64,000 nt of DNA from NCBI GenBank assembly GCA_964482235.1, contig CAYZWU010000015.1:44358-108357 (forward strand), written 5' to 3'. The notes below the pieces were generated by a model. That model saw only the letters and a program-made list of their open reading frames with translations. It did no database searches and was not told where the DNA came from. Made by a program: the position numbers and the translations under genes. Positions within the stretch are counted from its first letter, which is position 1. Each line of letters starts with the position of its first letter. Positions 1 to 11,239 of this stretch are shown piece after piece. Source of the DNA: CAYZWU01 sp964482235. Lineage in GTDB: Bacteria > Planctomycetota > B15-G4 > CAYZWU01.

Positions 1-504
1 GCCGATCACATCGAAGTACTCGTCTTCCGTCAGATCGAACCGGCCGCGGCTGTAGATCTGCTCGATCTCGCCCGAGCAGATCACCTTGGTCACTTCGGCC
101 AGTCCGGCGGCCGCCTCGGTGGAGGAGAGCGTCAGCGAAAGCTGGAACGCCTTGGCGTAGATCAGGTCGCCGAGAAGGACGGCCACATGATTCCCGTGAA
201 GAAAGTTTATGCTTTCCGTGCGCCGGCGCATCGATGCATGATCGAGGATGTCGTCGTGAACCAGGGTTGCCGTGTGAATCAGCTCGACCACGGCGGCCAG
301 CTTGAAATGGTCTTCTTTCACGTCGCCGAGAGCCTTGCCGATGAGCAGGATCAGCGCCGGCCTGAGCCGCTTGCCCGAGAACTTGGCCGCATGATCGATC
401 AGAAGGCCCGTCGATTCCCTGTCGGTGATCAGCGTCTGCCTGATCACCTCCTCGACCTCTTCGAGATCGGTTTCGATCAAACTTTTTATCTTTTCCAGAT
501 CCAC
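1..504 (-). CDS. Polyprenyl diphosphate synthase (trans-isoprenyl synthase family), N-terminal part
   Basis: The gene is cut by the window edge; 168 codons from the start are present. The product should condense isopentenyl diphosphate onto an allylic diphosphate to make a long-chain prenyl diphosphate for quinone side chains. The visible sequence has the GKRLRP substrate-binding segment near residue 43 and the first aspartate-rich motif in LVHDDILDHASMRRR near residue 75, both diagnostic of the family; the second aspartate motif lies outside. I chose GTG at 504 because GGAGGAG precedes it. An in-frame ATG at 552 is the alternative and would add 16 residues. It lies just downstream of tatA on the same strand and may be co-transcribed. 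Chain length (hepta-, octa- or other) cannot be decided. Confidence 0.9.
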   Translation of the reverse strand, partial: MDLEKIKSLIETDLEEVEEVIRQTLITDRESTGLLIDHAAKFSGKRLRPALILLIGKALGDVKEDHFKLAAVVELIHTATLVHDDILDHASMRRRTESINFLHGNHVAVLLGDLIYAKAFQLSLTLSSTEAAAGLAEVTKVICSGEIEQIYSRGRFDLTEDEYFDVIG

Positions 505-565
505 CTGGTTGACTCTCCTCCAAGCCTCCCGGCAGGTGCTTTTCAGCCGCATCAGCCGGTCAAGG

Positions 566-829
566 TCACTCCTTCTTGTCGGAACCCGATTTGTCCTCGA
601 GCTGCTTGACATCCGAACCGTCGTCCAGTTTCGGCTTCTCCTCATCGTCGATGGGAGAAGTGTCTTTCAGACCGCCCTTGAATTCGGTGATCCCCTTCCC
701 GAGTGACCGGGCCAAGCTGGGAATTTTTTTGGCTCCGAACAGGATCACGACGATCACGAGGATAATGATCCACTCGGAACCGCCGGGGATCCCCAACAAT
801 AAATACAGGTTTAACTGATGAAGGAGCAT
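566..829 (-). CDS. tatA: Sec-independent protein translocase TatA/TatE family subunit
   Basis: This 87-residue protein fits TatA, which forms the pore of the twin-arginine system that exports folded proteins. It has a short periplasmic N-terminus, a single membrane helix (about residues 18-35, ending in VVILFGAKKIP), the FG hinge, and an amphipathic helix with the typical SLARSLGKGITEFK pattern, then an acidic/lysine-rich tail. An AAAGGT ribosome-binding site precedes the ATG. No tatB or tatC is seen in the window. A weak inverted repeat (910-943) with a T-rich tail in the minus direction lies between this gene and sucD and could end sucCD transcription. Confidence 0.92.
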   Translation of the reverse strand: MLLHQLNLYLLLGIPGGSEWIIILVIVVILFGAKKIPSLARSLGKGITEFKGGLKDTSPIDDEEKPKLDDGSDVKQLEDKSGSDKKE

Positions 830-909
830 ATAATTACCTTTACTCTCTTTAACAGGTTAGAGAGCGACGCATCGCGTTTCTCGCCAAACATTGCCAAGAG
901 AACAGAAAA

Positions 910-943
910 CCGGGTCCTCTGTAAATAAAAATATCCAACCCGG
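910..943 (-). terminator. Possible weak terminator after sucD
   Basis: In the minus direction CCGGGT (943-938) can pair with ACCCGG (915-910) across a loop of about 22 bases, and the stem is followed by TTTTCTGTTCT. The stem is only six base pairs, and a competing GGTCCT/AGGACC pairing overlaps it, so this is tentative. Confidence 0.3.
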
Positions 944-957
944 ATCAGGACCTCGGC

Positions 958-1827
958 TCAGCCGAGCAGTTCCTTCATTTTCTTGCCCATGTCCGCCGGG
1001 CTGTCGGCAACGGTGACGCCCGCATTCCGGAGGGCCTTGACCTTTTCCGGTGCCGTGCCCTTGCCTCCGGAGATGATGGCGCCGGCATGGCCCATCCTCT
1101 TGCCGGGAGGCGCCGTCTGGCCGGCGATGAATGCCACGACAGGCATGTTCACGTTCTTCTCGATGAAAGCGGCGGCCTCTTCCTCGGCGGTCCCGCCGAT
1201 CTCGCCGATCATCACAACGGCTTCCGTATCAGGATCCGCCTCGAAAGCGGACAATGTATCGATGAAATTGGTTCCGTTGATCGGATCGCCGCCGAGCCCC
1301 ACGCAGGTGGACTGGCCGTACCCGACCTCGGTGAGCTGCCACACTGCCTCGTAGGTGAGGGTGCCGCTGCGCGAGATGACGCCGACCTTGCCCGGCATGT
1401 GGATGTAGCCCGGCATGATGCCCATCTTGATCTCGCCCGGAGTGATGATGCCGGGGCAGTTCGGTCCGATCAGGCGGGTGTTGCTCCTGTCGAGGTGTGT
1501 CTTCACCCGCATCATGTCCGTGATCGGAATACCCTCGGTGATGCAGACGGCAACATCGAGATCGGCATCCAGGGCCTCGAGAACGGCGTCAGCCGCGAAG
1601 GGAGGCGGCACGAAAATCAGCGAGGCGTTGGCCCCGGTCTTCTCCTTGGCCTCGGCAACGGTGTCGAAGATCGGGATGCCTTCCTTATCGGTCCCTCCCT
1701 TGCCCGGGGAGATCCCGGCAACGATCTGCGTGCCGTACTCGATGCAGGCCGACGTGTGAAACCAGCCAGCCTTCCCGGTCATGCCCTGAACCAGAACCTT
1801 CGTATCCTTGTTGACGTATATACTCAT
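958..1827 (-). CDS. sucD: Succinyl-CoA synthetase, alpha subunit
   Basis: This 289-residue protein is of normal length for SucD, the ADP/GDP-forming succinate-CoA ligase alpha subunit of the TCA cycle. The N-terminal CoA-binding Rossmann domain begins at LVQGMTGKAG. The active-site phosphohistidine is in GHAGAIISGGKGTA near residue 246. A GLGGDPINGT segment, part of the CoA-ligase domain, is near residue 178. It lies 74 bases downstream of sucC on the same strand, and the two are surely one operon. A GAGGAAG ribosome-binding site precedes the ATG. Confidence 0.98.
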   Translation of the reverse strand: MSIYVNKDTKVLVQGMTGKAGWFHTSACIEYGTQIVAGISPGKGGTDKEGIPIFDTVAEAKEKTGANASLIFVPPPFAADAVLEALDADLDVAVCITEGIPITDMMRVKTHLDRSNTRLIGPNCPGIITPGEIKMGIMPGYIHMPGKVGVISRSGTLTYEAVWQLTEVGYGQSTCVGLGGDPINGTNFIDTLSAFEADPDTEAVVMIGEIGGTAEEEAAAFIEKNVNMPVVAFIAGQTAPPGKRMGHAGAIISGGKGTAPEKVKALRNAGVTVADSPADMGKKMKELLG

Positions 1828-1901
1828 CGCTTCCTCAACTTTCCTTCAATCAGGGAGTTGCCGGCGCTCTCGGCAGCCGACTGGTCCTCGTCTGCCTTCT
1901 C

Positions 1902-3065
1902 CTAGCCCTTGGCTGCCGCCACCACCTTGGCCGCGGCGTCGGCCATCGAGTCCGCGGAAATGATGTTCAGGCCGCTCTTGCTCAGGATTTCCTTTCCCTC
2001 ATCGACTTTCGTTCCCTCGAGGCGGACAACGAGAGGAACGGACAGGCCTAGCTCCGTTGCGGCGGCCACGATACCCTCGCCGATCACGTCGCACCGCATG
2101 ATGCCGCCGAAGATATTGACCAGGATGGCCTCGACCTTCTCGTCGGTCAGGATGAGCTTGAACGCCTTGGTGACCTGCTCCGCCGTGGCGCCGCCGCCGA
2201 CGTCGAGAAAGTTGGCCGGCTCGCCTCCATGGAGCTTGATGATATCCATGGTGGACATGGCCAGGCCGGCGCCGTTGACCAGGCAGCCGATGTTCCCGTC
2301 GAGGGAGATGTAGGAAAGGCCGAAATCGGAAGCCTCCTTCTCGCGGGCATCCTCCTCGTCCAGATCGCGGTATTCCACGACCTGCGACTGGCGGAACAGG
2401 GCATTGGAATCGAAATTCATCTTCGCATCGAGAGCCATCACGTCGTCCTCTTCCGTGAGGATCAACGGATTGATCTCCGCCAGGGAGCAGTCCTTCTCCA
2501 TGAAGGCCTTGGCCAGGCCCATCATGATCTTCACGGCCTGCGGAACGGCCTTCTGGGGCAGGCCGAGGCCGAAAGCGAGCCGGCGGGCCTGGTAGGGCTG
2601 GAGGCTCATCGCCGGATCGACGGGCTCCTTCAGGATCTTCTCCGGGGTCGTGGCAGCCACGACCTCGATCTCGACGCCGCCCTCGGTGGAAGCCATGAGG
2701 ACGGGTGCGCCGATCTTTCGGTCAACGGCCATTCCGACGTAGAACTCCTTCTTGATCGAGGAGCCGGTCTCCACCAGGAGCTTCTTGACGGGCTGGCCTT
2801 CGGGACCTGTCTGATGTGTCTTCAGCGGCCTTGCCAGGATGGCTTCCGCCGCCTCCTTGGCCTCGGCTGCGGAACGGACCAGCTTGACGCCGCCTCCCTT
2901 GCCCCGGCCTCCGGCATGGATCTGCGCCTTGACCACGCAGAGTTCCGAATCGAGGTTCTTGTAGGCTTGTTCGGCTTCGGCGGCGCTTGTCGCCGTCAGC
3001 CCCTTGGGGACGGGAATTCCGTAATCCGAAAAGATTTCCTTGGCCTGAAACTCATGAATTTTCAT
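1902..3065 (-). CDS. sucC: Succinyl-CoA synthetase, beta subunit (ADP-forming type)
   Basis: This is the 387-residue beta subunit of succinate-CoA ligase, which binds the nucleotide and pairs with SucD. The ATP-grasp N-terminus is MKIHEFQAKEIFSDYGIPVP; the glycine-rich HAGGRGKGGGVKL loop is near residue 52; and the C-terminal CoA-ligase domain contains FLDVGGGA and NIFGGIMRCD. The ATG is preceded by GGGAGG. The upstream gap to the next gene (3066-3204) holds that gene's terminator and presumably the sucCD promoter. Confidence 0.98.
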   Translation of the reverse strand: MKIHEFQAKEIFSDYGIPVPKGLTATSAAEAEQAYKNLDSELCVVKAQIHAGGRGKGGGVKLVRSAAEAKEAAEAILARPLKTHQTGPEGQPVKKLLVETGSSIKKEFYVGMAVDRKIGAPVLMASTEGGVEIEVVAATTPEKILKEPVDPAMSLQPYQARRLAFGLGLPQKAVPQAVKIMMGLAKAFMEKDCSLAEINPLILTEEDDVMALDAKMNFDSNALFRQSQVVEYRDLDEEDAREKEASDFGLSYISLDGNIGCLVNGAGLAMSTMDIIKLHGGEPANFLDVGGGATAEQVTKAFKLILTDEKVEAILVNIFGGIMRCDVIGEGIVAAATELGLSVPLVVRLEGTKVDEGKEILSKSGLNIISADSMADAAAKVVAAAKG

Positions 3066-3153
3066 CGATCCTCCCTGACTGCTACAGGACCAGAGATGAT
3101 ACTACCTGCTGATCGCGGGCAATTGGGTAATGTGTTTGATGATGATAAAGAGT

Positions 3154-3190
3154 TAAAAAAGAAAAGCACCGGTCCAGGAGAGACCGGTGT
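3154..3190 (-). terminator. Rho-independent terminator of the exported-protein gene
   Basis: CACCGGTC (3167-3174) and GACCGGTG (3182-3189) form an 8-bp stem with a 7-base loop. In the minus direction the stem is followed by a T-rich run (A-rich on the plus strand, 3154-3165). It lies 15 bases past the stop of the 3205-3783 gene. Confidence 0.85.
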
Positions 3191-3204
3191 GTTGTTTTTC
3201 GAAA

Positions 3205-3783
3205 CTACCTGTACTGTTTTTCCTTGCGGCTCAGGAGCACGAGCTTCGCTTTCTTGAACACGATCGGGTCGAACTGCGGGTAATACTCGTCACCCTTCTT
3301 GTAGAAGTAGAGATCGAGAACCCAGTCCTCGACAAAGACCTTGCCGCCCAGGTGGACAACGCGATCCCGCAGCCCGCTCACGCGGATCTTGAGGTTGTTC
3401 GTACCCTCGTGAACACTCTTGAAGATCGCAACACCCTCGAGCGTCTCTCCCGCGCCGATCTTGTTTCTCATGTCCCTGAGATTCTTGAAGGAGCGGCCTT
3501 CCTTGGCCTCGATCGCCTTCTGGGCTCTGGGATAGTACATCTCGAAGTACGACCGTTTTCCCACATCGCTGTGGGCCCGGATGAAAAGGTTGAGCTGATG
3601 CTCGTCCTCCATCGGATTCTTGACCTTGTATATCATGTACCAGTACGTGGTGGAGGTGTCGCCCGATTTCACGAGAACGCGGTCCATCTTGACCTGGCTG
3701 AACTCGAGATGCCAGCGGTCCGCCGCTCCGGCCACGTTGGCCAGCAGAACCAGGAAGCAGCACAGCACAAATCCTATTTTCAT
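3205..3783 (-). CDS. Exported protein of unknown function
   Basis: I do not recognise the family. The start is placed at the ATG at 3783, preceded by AAGGAAATGTG. This gives a clean signal peptide (MKIGFVLCCFLVLLANVAGA) and a mature protein of about 172 residues with alternating beta-strand patterns, consistent with a small beta-rich periplasmic or surface domain. A longer reading frame upstream would hide the signal peptide. It follows the pseudopilin gene by 47 bases and ends at a strong terminator, so the two probably share a transcript. A link to the pseudopilin's function is inference only. Confidence 0.75.
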   Translation of the reverse strand: MKIGFVLCCFLVLLANVAGAADRWHLEFSQVKMDRVLVKSGDTSTTYWYMIYKVKNPMEDEHQLNLFIRAHSDVGKRSYFEMYYPRAQKAIEAKEGRSFKNLRDMRNKIGAGETLEGVAIFKSVHEGTNNLKIRVSGLRDRVVHLGGKVFVEDWVLDLYFYKKGDEYYPQFDPIVFKKAKLVLLSRKEKQYR

Positions 3784-3830
3784 CACATTTCCTTTCAAGA
3801 GATCGGCAGAGGCCTGCATTCAGGCTCGAA

Positions 3831-4493
3831 TCAGTTCACCTGAAGGACCTGAAAAGGCTCATGGGGAGAATCGACTCCCACCGGGAGCCATTCCAGATCA
3901 GGATATTCGTCAATGAAGTCGAGGAGGTTCACTTCCCCGATGGAGCCGTCCTTCATGAGATAGTTGGTGTGCCTGCGGTGATTGGGCCGCTCCTCGTTGT
4001 CGTCGGCTGCCAGGATGTCGTCGTCTTTCCTGGCTGGCGACTCCCTGTTCCTTCGTCCCGCGTAGCTGATGGTGAAGCTGTCCAGAGCGTCGAGGTTGTC
4101 GTAGGCGGAACCGAGAACATCGCTGTCCGGCGCGCGGTTGTCGTCGTCCGTTCCCGGGCAGATGAAAACCTTGCGGTTCTTCTCGGTGATGTAGGCCGCC
4201 TCTCCCTTGCCCGCTGTCAGCTGGAGCAGGAAACGGATCCCGTTGTGCCGCGGAAAGCTCTTCGGGGTCTGATCCCTTTGATAGAGCGTCATCGCCATCC
4301 CGATGTCCTTCAGCTGCTCCTTGCAGGCCGTGACCCTAGTGGAGTCGAGAATATTGGGCGCCTGCGTGGCCACCAGGGTGACCAGAAGGCCGATGATCGT
4401 GATCACCACGAGAATCTCGACCAGGGAGAATCCACTGATCCCGGAGCTGGAATGCACCGGCTTCCCGATCGGCATCAGGTTATCTTGTTTCAT
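3831..4493 (-). CDS. Type IV pilin-like / general secretion pseudopilin protein
   Basis: This 220-residue protein starts with an unusually long leader (21 residues), then the prepilin peptidase site G/FSLVEILVVITIIGLLV, where cleavage after Gly leaves an N-terminal Phe and Glu at +5. A hydrophobic helix of about 20 residues follows, typical of T2SS and type IV pilins. Near the C-terminus is HRRHTNYLMKDGSIGEVNL, resembling the H-X9-DG motif of planctomycete-type pseudopilins. Two cysteines (in ACKEQ and FICPG) may bond. The ATG at 4493 is preceded by AAAGGAAA. The partner secretion genes are not adjacent. Confidence 0.85.
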   Translation of the reverse strand: MKQDNLMPIGKPVHSSSGISGFSLVEILVVITIIGLLVTLVATQAPNILDSTRVTACKEQLKDIGMAMTLYQRDQTPKSFPRHNGIRFLLQLTAGKGEAAYITEKNRKVFICPGTDDDNRAPDSDVLGSAYDNLDALDSFTISYAGRRNRESPARKDDDILAADDNEERPNHRRHTNYLMKDGSIGEVNLLDFIDEYPDLEWLPVGVDSPHEPFQVLQVN

Positions 4494-4644
4494 GGCGATT
4501 TCCTTTACACGGCGCCGGAGGCGTACAAGGAGCGCAGGAGTTTGTCTCCCGGCTCGAGCGACCATTTCAAACACTCTCCCAGGCGGTAGCCGCAAAGAGA
4601 GGAATTGTAACGCTCTTCGATCCGCTTTTCAAGGCAGGCGAATC

Positions 4645-5811
4645 TCAGAGACGGGCCGCTTTCTTCAGTTTTTCGACCATATCCATCTTCTCCCAGGAGA
4701 AATCGTCGCCCTTGCGGCCGAAATGGCCGTGATACGACGTCTGGCGGAAGATCGGACGGTTCAGCTTGAGCCTCTTGATGATGCCGCCGGGCGTCAGATC
4801 GAAGATATCGAGGATGAGGCCGGCAATCTGCTCCTCAGGCATCCTGCCCGTCCCGAAGGTGTCCACAGCCACGGCCACGGGATCGGCGATGCCGATGGCA
4901 TAGGCGATCTGCACCTCGACCTTGTCGGCAATGCGGGCGGCCACGATGTTCTTGGCCGCATGACGGGCGGCATAAGCGCCCGAGCGGTCGACCTTTGAGG
5001 CATCCTTCCCCGAGAAGGCGCCGCCGCCGTGCCGTCCGAGGCCGCCGTAGGTGTCCACGATGATCTTCCGACCCGTGAGTCCGCAGTCGCCCTGGGGACC
5101 TCCGATGACGAACCTCCCGGTGGGATTGACATGATAGGTCGTCTTCGAGTCGAGAAGCCTGGCCGGAATCACCTTCCTGATGATCTCGTTGATCATCGTC
5201 TTGCGGATCTCGCCATGCTTCGCGCCCGGATCGTGCTGGGTGGAAAGGACCACGGCGTCCACCCGCCTCGGCTTTCCATCGAGGTACTCCACCGTGACCT
5301 GGCACTTGCTGTCCGGCCGGAGCCAGGCGATCTTGCCGCGCTTGCGGACCGTTGTCAGCTTCTCCATCAGCTTGTGCGCCAGCATGACGGGCATGGGCAT
5401 CAGCTCCGGAGTTTCCCGGATGGCATGGCCGAACATCATGCCCTGGTCGCCGGCACCGAGAGGCTTCTTTTTTCCCACGATTCCGTTGACGCCGCGCGCG
5501 ATGTCCGGCGACTGGGCATCGACCGATGCCAGCACGGCACATGTGTTGCCGTCGATTCCGAATTCGGGATTGTCGTAGCCGACGTCGAGCATGACCTGCC
5601 TGGCAACCTGGTTGAAATCGACCCATGAGTCGGTGGTGATCTCTCCTGCCATGATGCAGAGGCCGGTGGTGACCAGCGTCTCGCACGCCACGCGGGATTC
5701 CGGATCGTTTTCCAGACATGCATCCAGAACGGCGTCGGAAATCTGATCCGCCAGCTTGTCGGGATGCCCCATCGATACTGATTCAGAAGTCAGGAATGCG
5801 ACTTTACCCAT
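4645..5811 (-). CDS. metK: S-adenosylmethionine synthetase
   Basis: This 388-residue protein forms S-adenosylmethionine from methionine and ATP. Diagnostic segments are GHPDKLADQISDAVLD (residues 15-30), GAGDQGMMFG (about 119-128) and GGGAFSGKD (about 258-266), the last being the phosphate-binding loop. The length is normal. The ATG is preceded by GAGGAGA. A structured leader with three competing pairings lies 38-104 bases upstream (separate entry), which hints at control in the untranslated region. Downstream on the same strand are the pseudopilin and exported-protein genes. Confidence 0.98.
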   Translation of the reverse strand: MGKVAFLTSESVSMGHPDKLADQISDAVLDACLENDPESRVACETLVTTGLCIMAGEITTDSWVDFNQVARQVMLDVGYDNPEFGIDGNTCAVLASVDAQSPDIARGVNGIVGKKKPLGAGDQGMMFGHAIRETPELMPMPVMLAHKLMEKLTTVRKRGKIAWLRPDSKCQVTVEYLDGKPRRVDAVVLSTQHDPGAKHGEIRKTMINEIIRKVIPARLLDSKTTYHVNPTGRFVIGGPQGDCGLTGRKIIVDTYGGLGRHGGGAFSGKDASKVDRSGAYAARHAAKNIVAARIADKVEVQIAYAIGIADPVAVAVDTFGTGRMPEEQIAGLILDIFDLTPGGIIKRLKLNRPIFRQTSYHGHFGRKGDDFSWEKMDMVEKLKKAARL

Positions 5812-5848
5812 CTGATGATATCTCCTCTAAAATGAATGCCCCCTGTCA

Positions 5849-5915
5849 GGCCGCCCGAAAAGTGCTTCAAGTCCGAGAACTTCCCTTTTCGGGCCGAAAA
5901 ATTTCCGGGGCGGCC
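5849..5915 (-). promoter_or_regulatory. Structured metK leader with competing stems
   Basis: Three pairings overlap here. Stem A is a perfect 10-bp helix of 5853-5862 (GCCCGAAAAG) with 5885-5894. Stem B pairs GGCCGCCC (5849-5856) with GGGCGGCC (5908-5915) and extends weakly. A 15-base palindrome (5886-5900) forms a third hairpin. A and B share bases, so they cannot coexist. None is followed by a T-run, so this is not a simple terminator. It does not match the SAM-I consensus. A regulatory role is inference. Confidence 0.4.
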
Positions 5916-6041
5916 AGCGAAAGGCGGATATTGAAATCAAACCGACCGAAGCGTTGTGTAAACGGGCTGTTATCGCCGAAATTCGACCTTATTCAAGTTT
6001 TTTTACGAAATCGTAACAGAACAGGTCTACCTGGCATCGAA

Positions 6042-7379
6042 TCAGAGTTCGATCCGAGCCTTTTGGAGAAACCGGGTCCTGATCAGCTTGACGTTGGTTG
6101 CCGCGGCGCCTCGTGCGCTGCGAACCGCTTCCCTGGCCCTCTGCCCGAGCTCCAGGGCCTTGTCCGGATTGTCGATCAGCTCTCTCACGGCGTTTTCCAG
6201 GCTCGCACCGTCGGAGACGCGGAGGGCGGCATTGTTCCGTTCGAGCAGCATCGCCTCCTCGGTGAAGTTCTGGACGTGCGGGCCGTAGAGCACCGCCTTG
6301 CCCTTTCCCGCCGGCTCCAGCATGTTGTGCCCGCCCACCTCGACCAGGCTGCCGCCGACGAAGACCATGTGCGCCGCCCCGTAGACCATCTCCAGCTCGC
6401 CGATCGTGTCGACGAGGAGGACCTCCTCCTTGCCGATCGGACTGCGGTCGGGCTTCAGCCTCGTTCGTCTCACGGGAGCGAGGCCGTGCTTGTGGCAGGC
6501 CTTCTCGATATCGGGAATCCTTTCCAGGTGGCGGGGAACGAGAACGAGCCTCAGGTCCGGATCGACGCCGCTCAGGCGCCTGTAGAGTCCGAGAAGGATC
6601 TCGTCCTCGCCATGATGCGTCGAGCCGGCCACGAGGACGCGATCGTCGGCGCCGATTCGGAGCTGGTCGCGGAGCAAGGCCTGATCGACCGATTCCGAAA
6701 TATCGAGGCCGTCGAACTTGATGTTCCCCGTGACCATCAGCCTCTCCTCGGGAACCTCCAGGGCGAGGAGGCGCCTGCGGTATTCCTCGTTCTGCACGCT
6801 GAACAGCGAGATCCGGTTCATCTCGGGAAGGAACATCCTGATCCTCCGATAGCCCCGGTAGGAGCGCTCCGAGATCCGGCCGTTGACGATGATCACCGAG
6901 GACCCGGCACTGTTCGCCTCGTAGAGGAGATTGGGCCAGATCTCCAGCTCCATGAGGATGATCAGGCCGGGGCGGATGCGGCGGATCACGCGGCGGACGA
7001 TGAAGCTGATGTCCAGGGGAAAGTAGAAGATGAACTTGTCGGGGAAGAGCTTCCCGGCCATCTGGTATCCGGCCAGCGTTGTGGTGGAGATCGCCCACGC
7101 GAGAGGGCCCTCCTCCTCTTCCATCTTCAGGAGCAGCGGCTGGATCGCCTTGACCTCGCCGGCCGAGACGCCGTGAACCCAGATGCAGCGCCCCCTGAAG
7201 GGGGACCTCCGCACGAAACCGATGCGCTGGACGATGCCTGCCCTGAACCGGGCGCTGGTGGCCAGCCGGAAAACGATGTAGGGCGATGTGAGCACGATCA
7301 GCAGAAGAAAGATGAAATCGTAGATGAGATGGATCAGGTAGGCCCTGCCCTCATTGACTCCCTCGACCTGATCCGCCAC
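6042..7379 (-). CDS. waaA: 3-deoxy-D-manno-octulosonic acid (Kdo) transferase
   Basis: This 445-residue protein transfers Kdo from CMP-Kdo to lipid A precursors at the inner membrane, so the cell makes lipopolysaccharide. An N-terminal membrane anchor (about residues 14-35) is followed by the GT-B glycosyltransferase fold, with WVHGVSAGEVKA near residue 62 (the Glu is the expected catalytic base). Late in the protein is GGSLVEVGGHNMLEPAGKGK, a family hallmark. The start is GTG preceded by AGGA. It follows secA by 38 bases on the same strand, probably in one operon. Confidence 0.95.
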   Translation of the reverse strand: MADQVEGVNEGRAYLIHLIYDFIFLLLIVLTSPYIVFRLATSARFRAGIVQRIGFVRRSPFRGRCIWVHGVSAGEVKAIQPLLLKMEEEEGPLAWAISTTTLAGYQMAGKLFPDKFIFYFPLDISFIVRRVIRRIRPGLIILMELEIWPNLLYEANSAGSSVIIVNGRISERSYRGYRRIRMFLPEMNRISLFSVQNEEYRRRLLALEVPEERLMVTGNIKFDGLDISESVDQALLRDQLRIGADDRVLVAGSTHHGEDEILLGLYRRLSGVDPDLRLVLVPRHLERIPDIEKACHKHGLAPVRRTRLKPDRSPIGKEEVLLVDTIGELEMVYGAAHMVFVGGSLVEVGGHNMLEPAGKGKAVLYGPHVQNFTEEAMLLERNNAALRVSDGASLENAVRELIDNPDKALELGQRAREAVRSARGAAATNVKLIRTRFLQKARIEL

Positions 7380-7417
7380 GATTCCTCTCTAGCCGCGCAG
7401 CCTGCCTCGACGGTCTG

Positions 7418-10174
<2,757 letters not shown>

Positions 10175-10279
10175 GATGCTTCAGTCTTCTCTATCTCGTG
10201 ACTGCTCATAAAAATGACAAACCGGTATGAAACCGCTTTGCGGCGGCACGGTCAATCCCTTTCCCGTAAGCAGGCCGCT

Positions 10280-10371
10280 CGAACCCGCGCAATCTCCGCC
10301 ACATTCGCATCAAGCCAGCCCCCACTTCACGGAAGCCGCTTCGCGAATGTGGCGGAGATTGCGCGGGCTCG
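10280..10371. repeat. Long inverted repeat IR1 (29-bp arms, 34-base loop)
   Basis: Arms 10280-10308 and 10343-10371 match as an inverted repeat at 28 of 29 positions, with a 34-base loop (10309-10342) containing CACTTCACGGAAGC. It lies between the stop of the response regulator gene and the start of secA, both on the minus strand. There is no T-run on either side, so it is not a classical terminator. It is the first of four such elements in the window. Confidence 0.9.
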
Positions 10372-10387
10372 GTATCCGCGTTTTATG

Positions 10388-11239
10388 CTAGTCCTCTCCA
10401 AGGTGGTGATGGATGAAGGAGATCAGCGTGTCGACATAGAACGGCTTCTTGAGGAATGCGTCGGCATAGCCGAGCCGGGAGATATCGAGGTTGCGCGTCG
10501 TGGCAATGATGATCGGGATTTTGCAGCGCTCCTGATCGGCCTTCAGGCGGAGGCAGGCCTCCAGGCCGTCCATCACCTTCATCTCGTAATCCATGATGAT
10601 GAGGTCGTGGCACTTCGCATCGGCCACGTCCACGGCGTCGGCGCCGTCGAAAAGCCGCTCGACGGTGAATCCCTGGGCTTCGAGGATCAGCATCATGGTG
10701 CGGCCGATATCGTGATCATCGTCCACCACCAGAATCGTCCGGTTCCGCTTCTTCCTGTGCTTCAGCAGCCGCTTCTCCTGGATCAGCACATCGAGCGACG
10801 CGCTCGTGGGAAAATCCTCCTTGGCCCAGAGCTCCTCGATCTGATCCTTGACCTTCCTATTGAACTCCCGGACCCTGGCCAGATCCTTGTCCTCGGCGGC
10901 GGCCACCTTGAACATGTCGTCGTGCGTATCGACGGAGAAGAAATACTCGTTCTGGACGAGCTGCTCCTGGATCACGAACTTCATGAAAGGATAGAGACCG
11001 TTTCCCAGCCTCAGGATGTAGCGCCGGATGGTGGACTTCTTGTTCCGGATCGTCTCGTCCACGAAGCGATCCAGGTAGATCGAGATCTGATGGCTCGGGT
11101 TGTGGCCGAAGTCGGGCGACTTGAACACCGAGAGACCGGCATAGGCGACCCTGTGATAGATGTCGAGCGCCCGGATCACCATTCCCACGTTGATCTCGTC
11201 AAGCTTCAAGGCCTGTTCCTCAGAAATCCACTGTTCCAA
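10388..11239 (-). CDS. Response regulator with an unclassified N-terminal domain and C-terminal REC domain
   Basis: The C-terminal 118 residues (about 165-283) are a complete receiver domain: ILVVDDDHD acidic pocket, phospho-acceptor Asp in IIMDYEM near 216, Thr in IIIATT, and Lys in FLKKPF. The first 160 residues are mostly helical and basic, with no recognised output domain. The receiver at the C-terminus is the reverse of the usual order. The ATG at 11239 overlaps pyrD by 20 bases, so translation may be coupled; an internal Met near residue 20 (MVIRALDIYH) is an alternative start. No histidine kinase is adjacent. Confidence 0.8.
   Translation of the reverse strand: MEQWISEEQALKLDEINVGMVIRALDIYHRVAYAGLSVFKSPDFGHNPSHQISIYLDRFVDETIRNKKSTIRRYILRLGNGLYPFMKFVIQEQLVQNEYFFSVDTHDDMFKVAAAEDKDLARVREFNRKVKDQIEELWAKEDFPTSASLDVLIQEKRLLKHRKKRNRTILVVDDDHDIGRTMMLILEAQGFTVERLFDGADAVDVADAKCHDLIIMDYEMKVMDGLEACLRLKADQERCKIPIIIATTRNLDISRLGYADAFLKKPFYVDTLISFIHHHLGED

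Noticed and set aside
5849..5915. SAM-I riboswitch in front of metK
   Set aside because: The SAM-I core consensus is absent; only the competing stems are supported.
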